5,508 nucleotides of DNA from Bacillota bacterium (GTDB lineage Bacteria > Bacillota > Bacilli > Alicyclobacillales > Alicyclobacillaceae): positions 1-5,508 of the forward strand of contig JAKADF010000267.1 in assembly GCA_021820805.1 (NCBI GenBank), written 5' to 3'. This document shows, one piece after another, positions 1 through 5,508 of the stretch. A program made the position numbers and the translations under genes. The notes under the pieces are model-generated. The model ran no database searches. It worked only from the letters and a program-made list of their open reading frames with translations, and was not told the origin of the DNA. The stretch's first letter is position 1, and each line of letters starts with the position of its first letter.

Positions 1-77
1 AATGATGCCTCTTCTCCGGGCATCACGAACGTTACAATCCGATTGGTTTCCAAAAGCTCCCGGATTTTATCGTACAT
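1..77 (-). CDS. Partial CDS, N-terminus of an unrecognised protein
   Basis: A reading frame begins at an ATG (complement of 75-77) and runs off the left edge of the window, so only 25 full codons are visible. The peptide starts MYDKIRELLETNRIVTFVMP and continues GEEAS. The first part looks like a short charged amphipathic helix followed by a hydrophobic beta-strand-like stretch (IVTFVM). There is no signal peptide. I do not recognise the family. The start is supported by an AAGGGGA ribosome binding site 7 nt upstream. The next ATG upstream (complement of 94-96) is out of frame. The gene lies in the same direction as the glutamate synthase gene, 115 bp after its stop. It could share a transcript with it or have its own promoter; a TATAAA sits at 108-113 on the minus strand, but its -35 match is poor. 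It is not a recognisable gltD start, since no FAD/NAD(P)H GXGXXG motif appears in the visible part. Confidence 0.7.
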   Translation of the reverse strand, partial: MYDKIRELLETNRIVTFVMPGEEAS

Positions 78-84
78 TCGAGAT

Positions 85-91
85 TCCCCTT
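85..91 (-). promoter_or_regulatory. Ribosome binding site of the left-edge partial gene
   Basis: The minus strand reads AAGGGGA here, 7 nt before the ATG at 77. It is a near-consensus Bacillota Shine-Dalgarno sequence at the right spacing, and it is the main support for the partial gene being real. Confidence 0.65.
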
Positions 92-192
92 CTCATGACA
101 CACGTTTTTTATAGTTGCAATAGATTCTATCTGCTTTGGTGACTTAACTTGTCTCTAAACTAACGATAAGCCACTTTTGCTCCTTTTGTCAG

Positions 193-3100
193 CTACTCTG
201 TGAAATATTCCTGGTCCATTATCGTAGCATTCGGAATGACCATCAGGAAATGTTCCATTGGATTCACAATTAGCTTTTGAAGTGCCTTAGCCGTGCTTGT
301 TTGACCGCTTCTGCGCAGTTCTGTCTGATAAGCTTGCAACAATTCTTGAACATCTGCCACGCCGTTTACATCTAGGTATTGAAGTGAAACCTTTGCTCCT
401 TTTGCCAGCCGACGGCGTAGCGCTTCATCTGTCAGGCCTGCTTCAGGCAAGTAACGCAAATACACTCTTCCGCCAGTCATACCGGAGCATATCCACGGGC
501 CGGGGTCGCCAAGAACAACGGCACGGCCAGCTGTCATATATTCGAACGCAAAGCCTTTGATGTTCGAACGCGATCCGATAAAGGAGTTATTCCGAATATC
601 ACCGTCAATTTCACCGCCGATAATCACATCTGCACCAGAAAGCCGAATCCCTGCACGTGCATCCGCATTGCCTTGGATAATGAACAGGCCATGCTGCGCT
701 CCATATGCGAGGCTCTTTCCAACCGATCCGCCAACCATGGCGCCTTTTCGGTTTCGTGCTTTTAAAACAACGATTTTTCCGCCAAATGCAGTTTTCCCGA
801 CACCATCTTGTGCACCGCCGTGAGCAATACTGGTCATTCCAACTGAATGATAAGCTGCAAATCCCGCGCCTGCTACGGAATATATTTCGATGGTTTTGGT
901 TTTACCGTCTTTGTCGTCTGAGGTTCGGCGATTACGGACGTGCCGTCCGCTTTCTCGAACACCTAACGCACGTGGCACAGCGTGTATTTCATAGTCTTTT
1001 GCAGCAGCAAATCCATTTGCGGATGTGGCTCTCGCACCATATGTCCCTGTTGCTAAAGCGATATCCTCAACAGTTGAAACCACACTCCCGACTTCCTCTA
1101 TCACCTCGCGTACCGTAATTGCCGATCCCTTGCCTGCAAATGCCGCATCAATGTGAAGCAGCCAGCTTAAATCAAGGGATTCTTTAGCGAGAACCTGAGT
1201 TAGTAAATCACGTCTGCCGACTAAATCCTGCGTGCGTTTTGCGCCAAGCTTAGCTGTTAGTTCCTGCACATGCTTACCGACCGCAGTAAAGAAGCGTTCG
1301 AGATTAGCCACTGAACCCTCGAAATCATGGAGCATATGGGTATCCTCCGTCGAGCATTCCGCTTCGTTTTCGCATTCACCTGTTTCATTGAACATGCTGC
1401 AAACCTCGCGATGCTTGCACATTTTGCATTCTGTGCAGCCAATTGCAGCAATCGCCATTGTTGCAAAACCGACTCGGTTAGCGCCAAGAAGAATACCTTT
1501 GATTACATCAAGCCCTGACTTCATGCCTCCATCTGCCCAAATTTCCACAAAGTTACGCAGCCCTGCTTCACAGAGTGCATCATGGGCAAGTTTAATGCCG
1601 ATTTCGATTGGCAAACCAACGTGGCGGATGGCATGTGATCTCGCTGCGCCAGTGCCTCCATCGAATCCGCTTAGTTCTACGATATCAGCGCCTGCTTTGG
1701 CGATCCCGACCGAGATTGTACCAATATTCGGTACGACTGGAACCTTTACTGCAACTTTTGCATGCGGATTTACCTGCTTGAGCTCGTAGACAACCTGTGC
1801 CAGGTCTTCGATTGAATAAATATCGTGATTGTTGGACGGAGAGATTAAATCGACACCTTGTGATGCATTTCTAGCGGCTGCTACTTGTGCTGTTACCTTC
1901 GATCCAGGAAGGTGTCCGCCTTCGCCCGGTTTTGCGCCTTGGCCGATTTTAATCTCAAGGACATAAGCGTCACTACATAATTCTGCATTCACGCCAAATC
2001 TTCCTGATGCAATTTCACGGCCGCGGTTCTTTGGATATTTGCCAAGAAGATCTTTAATTTCGCCCCCCTCACCATTCAAACCGACAATGTTTAACCGATA
2101 AGCTGCTTCCGCGTAAGCACGGTATGAGGTTTCTCCTTGTGCCCCAAACGACATTGAGCTGATAACAAATGGATAGGAGTGACCATCAATCGTCGAATCC
2201 ACACTCTGTGCACTTACCTCGGACGCATCTGTCGCCGGATTTACCCCAGTGTCTTTAAGTGACAGAGCGTGCCGCAGGTTAATTGGATTTTTGCTTTCAA
2301 GAGACAGAAGGACAGTCAGGAATTTGTCGTACCCTAACTTCCCGTGTGCAACTGCAGCCGCGGTCTTGCAGACATTTGGGAAATAGGAGCGTGCCTTTGT
2401 GAGCTTCACTTCCTTTTCAGTCTCTGCCTGGTAAATAGCTTGGCGCTTAACAGATTCTTCCTCCATCTTTGAAATGGAATACCCGACTGTTTCATTGCCG
2501 CAAAATGCCGGTACACCGAGCCAATTTGCAATCTCATCTGTTACACCGATTGCTCCAAATAGACGTTCATATCCGCGAATTTCGTGAATTCCAAGTGTAG
2601 AAATAACTTTTTCAAGTCCTTTGGTAAGTGCCATATACAAGTTTTCAACTGCCGGAACTCCACCGATGGACCCTGCCCGTTCCCACATCATATAAGGAAC
2701 AACAGCATCTGCTCCGATACCAAGGGCGCAAGCAATATCGTGGAGGTTTCTTATCCCGCCGCTTCGGAGCACAAGACTAGATCTCCTGCGTAAATGTTCT
2801 CCTCCCTGTGTAGAAGCTGGACGTAAAAGAGCATGGTGCACGGCGGCGGCAGCAAGGTATGGATCAATATGAGTTCCCCTCATAAACTGACGGCGGTCGT
2901 CAAGAACAATCACATGTGCCCCTGCTTGAACAGCTTCAAGGGCTTGCATCTGGAAACGGTCAAGTGCCGTTGGAATAGATTCTCCTTCTTTGCGATGCAA
3001 TAAAATTTCGACCGTTCCATGCGGACTTGTTCGTAAAAGCTCAAGAGCATCCTCGTAGAGCAAAGTCCCTTGGCGATGCGCGATTCCCTCGATTTCATCG

Positions 3101-4788
3101 CGCGCAATTTCAAGCCCTTCCGGCAGTTCCTCAAGCAGTATTGGGGAAGCAACTTCAATTCGCAGTGCGTCTGTATACAAACCAGCGAACGAAGGGCGCC
3201 GACCAAGAATTGTACGTGTACTAAAATGCTCAATTTCACGCTCACGGTCAATTGCAGGGTTTGTCACAACTGCAACCGTTTCTTGAAGATAATCTGGAAG
3301 CAGTCCCATCTCGGGGGACAAAGCCGCAATCGGTCCATCATACCCAAGAGATTGAATTGGCTCTGCACCAAGCCGTATTTCAGCATCCATTAACTGATAG
3401 TCATAGTTTCGAAATCCAAATGCTGCTGCACGAATTGCAAATGGTTTGGTATCACGTGCTGGATGACGGACGTCCTTCTTTTCACGATAAGATATCGCGA
3501 AATGGAGGTTACGGTGTTCGCCGTGAAATTGGTAGCGTGATGATGCCAAATCAAGGACTTCTTTTTGCAATTCACTGTAATCAAACAATTTCAGATTCTT
3601 ACCCTGGCCATTTTCGTTTTTTAGCCACTTGGCACCAATTTTTTCGCCAGGCGAGAGCGGCTTTGCATCTTGCAGCCATTCTTCTGCAGGAATAATTCCT
3701 GGCTCTGATGTGAAGCAGTATGCGGATTCGGTTTCGACCAGCCACATCGGCCTAAGCCCCAAGGCATCAACAGAGAAAACCGCCTCGTCCCCATATCGAA
3801 TCATAAGTGCTGCAGGGCCCTGGGAAAATGGCCCCCAAAGAGAGCGGAAAAACATGTACATGTCTGATAACTCTTCAGGCATCTGCTTAATTTCATGAAC
3901 AATTGGCGGAAATAAGAGTTCCACAGCTTCAAAAAGCGACCAACCATGTTCTGACACGAGGGCGTGAAGCCCCTTGTCGACGATTTGAGAATCACTGAAA
4001 TTCGGATCAATTTTAATCCCAAGCATGCTTGCTTCAGTATAAAAACGAGCTATGGTGTTGATTTCCCCATTGTGACCGAGCAGTCCAAAAGGTTGAACCC
4101 GGCTGAACTTTGTTGTCGTATTCGTAGAATAACGAGTATGGGCTAGCACAAAACGTGTTTTGCATCTAACATCTTTCAAGTCCGGATAATAGTTGTATAA
4201 AGTATTCTCATCACCAACTACTTTGTAAACGACCGTGTGTCTGCTAAGTGATGCAACATGAGCAGATTGGATTTCTTCAATTTGTTGCTCAGCTCTAAAC
4301 AGTGCACCATCTAGTTCCCCCGGCCCATTCGATTCATCTGATACAACACCAGCCACCTGAACAAATACGGGATTTTCGCGGCGGCCTTGCTGTAAAAGTG
4401 CAGAATGTAAAACGACGTCTTTACGGCTTAGGAGAACTTTGAGCCCTTTTGAATTAAGTGTTTTTTCAATCAGAGGCCAAGTTTCTTCGTACTTTCCACG
4501 TTGTAAAAGGAAATGTCCGATAAAGAATCCTTCCTTATCGATGATACTCTCGTTTAATGAAGCATCCTGTAATCGTGATTTCCAAAGTTCTCGCGGCAAA
4601 TCTAACAGGAGGCCGCATCCATCTCCTTCTTCTCCCACATAACCAGCACGGTGACGCATGGCCTTTAGTGCCTGAATACCTGCTTCGATTGGTTTGCGGC
4701 TTGCCGCCTCTGATTTATTTAACTCTGCGTAAATGCCACAGGCATCGTGTTCACGGCCAACTTGCATTGTGAGCGCATTTAAGTCCAT
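193..4788 (-). CDS. gltB: Glutamate synthase large (alpha) subunit, divergent type
   Basis: The product transfers glutamine amide nitrogen to 2-oxoglutarate, giving two glutamates; it is a cytosolic iron-sulfur flavoprotein. Numbering from the ATG at 4788 (1531 aa): after a 16-residue leader, Cys17 in HDACGIY is the expected N-terminal nucleophile once the leader is removed. Class II glutaminase motifs HTRYSTNT (217-224) and QPFGLLGHNGEINT (HNGEIN 239-244) follow. The central domain (about 455-745) contains VTNPAID near 508. The FMN/synthase domain (about 800-1190) contains SFGAQGE (880 on), NGEGGE (about 905), QGAKPGEGG and GFDGGTGA. A Cys-rich cluster begins at Cys1118. A GXGXG beta-helix domain (about 1280-1450) ends with GMTGGRVYL. 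The length matches the roughly 1500 residues usual for the family, and no frameshift is seen. The ATG at 4788 is chosen for its GAGAG Shine-Dalgarno at 8 nt; a GTG at 4797 is in frame but its spacing is poor. No gltD is adjacent. The symbol gltA is used for this gene in Bacillus. Confidence 0.95.
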   Translation of the reverse strand: MDLNALTMQVGREHDACGIYAELNKSEAASRKPIEAGIQALKAMRHRAGYVGEEGDGCGLLLDLPRELWKSRLQDASLNESIIDKEGFFIGHFLLQRGKYEETWPLIEKTLNSKGLKVLLSRKDVVLHSALLQQGRRENPVFVQVAGVVSDESNGPGELDGALFRAEQQIEEIQSAHVASLSRHTVVYKVVGDENTLYNYYPDLKDVRCKTRFVLAHTRYSTNTTTKFSRVQPFGLLGHNGEINTIARFYTEASMLGIKIDPNFSDSQIVDKGLHALVSEHGWSLFEAVELLFPPIVHEIKQMPEELSDMYMFFRSLWGPFSQGPAALMIRYGDEAVFSVDALGLRPMWLVETESAYCFTSEPGIIPAEEWLQDAKPLSPGEKIGAKWLKNENGQGKNLKLFDYSELQKEVLDLASSRYQFHGEHRNLHFAISYREKKDVRHPARDTKPFAIRAAAFGFRNYDYQLMDAEIRLGAEPIQSLGYDGPIAALSPEMGLLPDYLQETVAVVTNPAIDREREIEHFSTRTILGRRPSFAGLYTDALRIEVASPILLEELPEGLEIARDEIEGIAHRQGTLLYEDALELLRTSPHGTVEILLHRKEGESIPTALDRFQMQALEAVQAGAHVIVLDDRRQFMRGTHIDPYLAAAAVHHALLRPASTQGGEHLRRRSSLVLRSGGIRNLHDIACALGIGADAVVPYMMWERAGSIGGVPAVENLYMALTKGLEKVISTLGIHEIRGYERLFGAIGVTDEIANWLGVPAFCGNETVGYSISKMEEESVKRQAIYQAETEKEVKLTKARSYFPNVCKTAAAVAHGKLGYDKFLTVLLSLESKNPINLRHALSLKDTGVNPATDASEVSAQSVDSTIDGHSYPFVISSMSFGAQGETSYRAYAEAAYRLNIVGLNGEGGEIKDLLGKYPKNRGREIASGRFGVNAELCSDAYVLEIKIGQGAKPGEGGHLPGSKVTAQVAAARNASQGVDLISPSNNHDIYSIEDLAQVVYELKQVNPHAKVAVKVPVVPNIGTISVGIAKAGADIVELSGFDGGTGAARSHAIRHVGLPIEIGIKLAHDALCEAGLRNFVEIWADGGMKSGLDVIKGILLGANRVGFATMAIAAIGCTECKMCKHREVCSMFNETGECENEAECSTEDTHMLHDFEGSVANLERFFTAVGKHVQELTAKLGAKRTQDLVGRRDLLTQVLAKESLDLSWLLHIDAAFAGKGSAITVREVIEEVGSVVSTVEDIALATGTYGARATSANGFAAAKDYEIHAVPRALGVRESGRHVRNRRTSDDKDGKTKTIEIYSVAGAGFAAYHSVGMTSIAHGGAQDGVGKTAFGGKIVVLKARNRKGAMVGGSVGKSLAYGAQHGLFIIQGNADARAGIRLSGADVIIGGEIDGDIRNNSFIGSRSNIKGFAFEYMTAGRAVVLGDPGPWICSGMTGGRVYLRYLPEAGLTDEALRRRLAKGAKVSLQYLDVNGVADVQELLQAYQTELRRSGQTSTAKALQKLIVNPMEHFLMVIPNATIMDQEYFTE

Positions 4789-4942
4789 GCATATCACTCT
4801 CTTTTTCCCAATATCGCGTTAAAGTACGAAAGATAAAAATGAATAATATGAATAAAACGACTAAAGTCCATAAAATAGTTTTACTGTTCAGATTTCGATT
4901 TTTGATAAATTTATTCAGTATGATAGGTGCGTATATCGTCAC
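4751..4942 (-). CDS. Doubtful small ORF with one membrane segment
   Basis: A 63-codon frame opens with GTG (VTIYAPIILNKFIKN) and carries one strongly hydrophobic stretch (TILWTLVVLFILFIFIF, residues about 23-39) flanked by basic residues, then a charged tail. It would encode a single-pass membrane peptide. The GTG overlaps the TGA of the frame ending at 4939 as GTGA, an arrangement that permits translational coupling. Against it: no Shine-Dalgarno precedes the GTG, the frame runs 38 nt into gltB, and AT-rich DNA readily encodes Leu/Ile/Phe runs. It also covers the candidate gltB promoter. The frame stays open upstream of the GTG to a TAA at about 5012, so it could be the decayed end of a longer gene. 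I do not recognise a family. Confidence 0.2.
   Translation of the reverse strand: MTIYAPIILNKFIKNRNLNSKTILWTLVVLFILFIFIFRTLTRYWEKESDMHGLKCAHNASWP
4797..4804 (-). promoter_or_regulatory. Ribosome binding site deciding the gltB start
   Basis: The minus strand reads AAAGAGAG here. Its GAGAG core ends 8 nt before the ATG at 4788. It overlaps the alternative in-frame GTG (complement of 4795-4797), which would then lack a well-spaced site. The match is moderate, not consensus. Confidence 0.45.
4843..4870 (-). promoter_or_regulatory. Candidate sigma-A promoter for gltB
   Basis: On the minus strand TGGACT (complement of 4865-4870; 4 of 6 to TTGACA) is followed after 16 nt by TATTAT (complement of 4843-4848; 5 of 6 to TATAAT). 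Transcription would start near 4836, giving a leader of about 48 nt before the ATG. It is the best match I found by eye between the gene and 5200. AT-rich DNA gives chance matches, so it remains a candidate. It lies inside the small hydrophobic frame at 4751-4942, which argues against that frame being a gene. Confidence 0.35.
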
Positions 4943-5034
4943 GTATGCAAATCGTAGAGAAGAGAGCGACGAGTTATGGGGTTCTGGTATCCTCGAAAAT
5001 TTGATGCCTTAAATGGCATAGTATATAAATTCAT
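4939..5034 (-). CDS. Doubtful 31-codon leader-like ORF
   Basis: An ATG (complement of 5032-5034) opens a frame of 31 codons starting MNLYTMPFKASNFRGYQNP and ending LLYDLHT before TGA. It has no signal peptide or membrane segment and is rich in basic and polar residues. A perfect AAAGGAGGT lies upstream, but 20 nt from the ATG, too far for efficient initiation. The stop overlaps the GTG of the next frame as GTGA. It could be a leader peptide, a decayed gene start, or chance. Codons are unremarkable and no family is recognised. Confidence 0.18.
   Translation of the reverse strand: MNLYTMPFKASNFRGYQNPITRRSLLYDLHT
5004..5019. repeat. Small inverted repeat ATGCC/GGCAT
   Basis: ATGCC (5004-5008) and GGCAT (5015-5019) are perfect inverted copies around a 6-nt AT loop. 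The 5-bp stem has no following T-run on either strand, so it is not a good terminator. It falls inside the doubtful 31-codon frame and may be chance. Confidence 0.2.
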
Positions 5035-5052
5035 TTCAACTGCTTCGTTCTG

Positions 5053-5062
5053 AACCTCCTTT
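5053..5062 (-). promoter_or_regulatory. Perfect Shine-Dalgarno sequence without a well-placed start
   Basis: The minus strand reads AAAGGAGGTT, fully complementary to the 16S anti-Shine-Dalgarno. No ATG, GTG or TTG lies at the usual 5-10 nt. The first TTG (15 nt after GGAGG) runs straight into a stop (TTG AAA TGA) and the first ATG is 20 nt away. It suggests a remnant of a lost gene start, or a site used in a different RNA fold. Confidence 0.4.
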
Positions 5063-5100
5063 ATCGGAATAAGACTTGATTGGAATGATTGTAAACAGTG

Positions 5101-5111
5101 CGAGTTACTCG
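5101..5111. repeat. Palindrome CGAGT-T-ACTCG
   Basis: A perfect 5+1+5 inverted repeat. With a single central base it cannot fold as a hairpin, so if functional it would be a protein-binding site. It lies 6 bp from a second palindrome and about 310 bp upstream of gltB. No known operator consensus is matched. Confidence 0.25.
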
Positions 5112-5117
5112 ATTCCT

Positions 5118-5129
5118 TGATCTAGATCA
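5118..5129. repeat. 12-bp perfect palindrome TGATCTAGATCA
   Basis: All 12 bases are self-complementary without a spacer. The shape suits a dimeric regulator. It does not match the consensus I know for TnrA (TGTNA-N7-TNACA) or for full CodY sites. The regulator, if any, is unknown. Confidence 0.3.
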
Positions 5130-5169
5130 TGAAAATTGATTTTATTCATTATTTTTAGACAAAAAGTTC

Positions 5170-5184
5170 AAGAAAACGCTTACT
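5170..5184 (+). promoter_or_regulatory. cre-like site (CcpA binding)
   Basis: AAGAAAACGCTTACT matches the catabolite-responsive element consensus WTGNAANCGNWNNCW at every fixed position but one (A for T at position 2), with the core AACG-CTTAC intact. CcpA with HPr-Ser-P binds such sites in Bacillota. It lies about 380 bp upstream of the gltB start, far for direct control of the proximal candidate promoter. It could act on a more distal promoter or serve a gene no longer present. Confidence 0.45.
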
Positions 5185-5330
5185 AAATGCTAATTAACTG
5201 TGCATATAGTGCAGATTTTATATTCTGGAGCTGAAATAATTGATGATACGTTTTTGTGAATAAAAATTCATTGTTTAGGTATTATTTCCTTTATTAACCT
5301 ATGGGTTTGTTTTTTGGAATATTATCTTGA
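5185..5330. other. AT-rich non-coding stretch
   Basis: No supportable gene, RNA or terminator is seen. The region has many stops in all frames. It contains only a minor AT inverted repeat, TGAAT-AAAA-ATTCA (5257-5270), of a kind expected by chance at this composition. Confidence 0.5.
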
Positions 5331-5508
5331 GGGCTTGGTGGGGATAAGGTACGAAATGAGTGCAAAGCTGCGAGGGCCCTTGCCGCCCCGGCGGAAATAG
5401 GGCACAAAATGGTACTGTGTCAATAGAGTAGACAGTCTGAATTTGTCCGGTTGCCCTTTCCTCAGGCCGCTTTCGAGCGATAGTATAACCGCTCAAATTG
5501 GTCTGGGG
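5330..5508. other. GC-rich block of foreign-looking composition, cut by the window edge
   Basis: GC content rises from about 31% (5041-5340) to about 54% (5341-5508) by hand count, with the change near 5330. The block holds a nested hairpin and an 8-bp palindrome. A minus-strand frame is open from the right edge to 5299 (PFCALFPPGRQGPSQL among its residues), but it shows no recognisable domain and no Shine-Dalgarno sequence. No transposase is visible. The change of composition and the lack of a gene fit the terminal non-coding part of an insertion sequence or another inserted segment; this is an inference. No terminal inverted repeat or target duplication can be shown, because the other end lies outside the window. 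Confidence 0.3.
5376..5403. repeat. Nested GC-rich stem-loop
   Basis: GCCCT (5376-5380) pairs with AGGGC (5399-5403). Inside, CCGCC (5383-5387) pairs with GGCGG (5390-5394). An overlapping 8-bp palindrome AGGGCCCT (5373-5380) offers an alternative pairing. There is no T-run on either side, so it is not a classic intrinsic terminator. It lies inside the GC-rich block and may be part of a mobile-element end. Confidence 0.4.

Noticed and set aside
121..130. ATAGA-T-TCTAT palindrome (120-130) in the gap after gltB
   Set aside because: Short and AT-rich, with a one-base centre that cannot form a hairpin; expected by chance.
1232..1789. 185-codon plus-strand frame opposite gltB
   Set aside because: It lies wholly antisense to a well-conserved part of the FMN domain, has a low-complexity Ser/Pro/Ala composition and no recognisable domain. 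It is a shadow of the gltB codon pattern.
3252..3695. 147-codon plus-strand frame opposite gltB
   Set aside because: Antisense to the conserved central and glutaminase regions, with no recognisable domain or supporting context.
5299..5496. 65-codon minus-strand frame in the GC-rich block
   Set aside because: It starts only at a TTG without a ribosome binding site and is open to the window edge. Its Pro/Gln/Phe-rich content matches no family I know; it is more likely non-coding.
4798..5508. T-box, riboswitch or tRNA in the upstream region
   Set aside because: No T-box GGTACCGCG-type motif, no tRNA cloverleaf and no known riboswitch core could be found on either strand.
1..5508. CRISPR array or phage-defence system
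   Set aside because: No spaced direct repeats and no effector-like proteins; one housekeeping-type gene takes up most of the window.

Overview
The window looks like chromosomal DNA from a low-to-mid GC Bacillota. The likeliest source is the Bacillaceae/Planococcaceae group, but this is inferred from general features and not from a marker gene. The supporting signs are an AT-rich intergenic region (about 31% GC by hand count over 5041-5340), a perfect AAAGGAGGT-type Shine-Dalgarno sequence, and a near-consensus cre (CcpA) site.

Layout, left to right: (1) 1-77, minus strand: the first 25 codons of an unrecognised gene, with a good ribosome binding site. (2) 78-192: a 115-bp gap with no convincing terminator. 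(3) 193-4788, minus strand: one complete large gene filling more than 80% of the window. It encodes the large (alpha) subunit of glutamate synthase (GltB/GltA family, about 1531 aa), with the glutaminase, central, FMN-synthase and GXGXG beta-helix domains in the usual order. (4) 4789-5330: an AT-rich upstream region without a confident gene. It holds a candidate sigma-A promoter, two small coupled reading frames of doubtful status, an orphan Shine-Dalgarno sequence, two short palindromes and a cre-like site. (5) About 5330-5508: an abrupt rise to about 54% GC with strong hairpins and no recognisable protein, possibly the edge of a mobile element or another inserted segment.

Glutamate synthase moves the amide nitrogen of glutamine onto 2-oxoglutarate to give two glutamates. 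It usually needs a separate small subunit (GltD) to pass electrons from NAD(P)H. No gltD lies beside this gene within the window, and no gltC-like LysR regulator is seen divergent from it in the 711 bp upstream. The protein is a divergent branch of the family: its glutaminase motifs are altered and its iron-sulfur loop is Cys-rich, lacking the usual Cys-Pro-Val-Gly segment. I see no clearly new multi-gene system. The most interesting points are this unusual orphan GltB and its complex upstream region.
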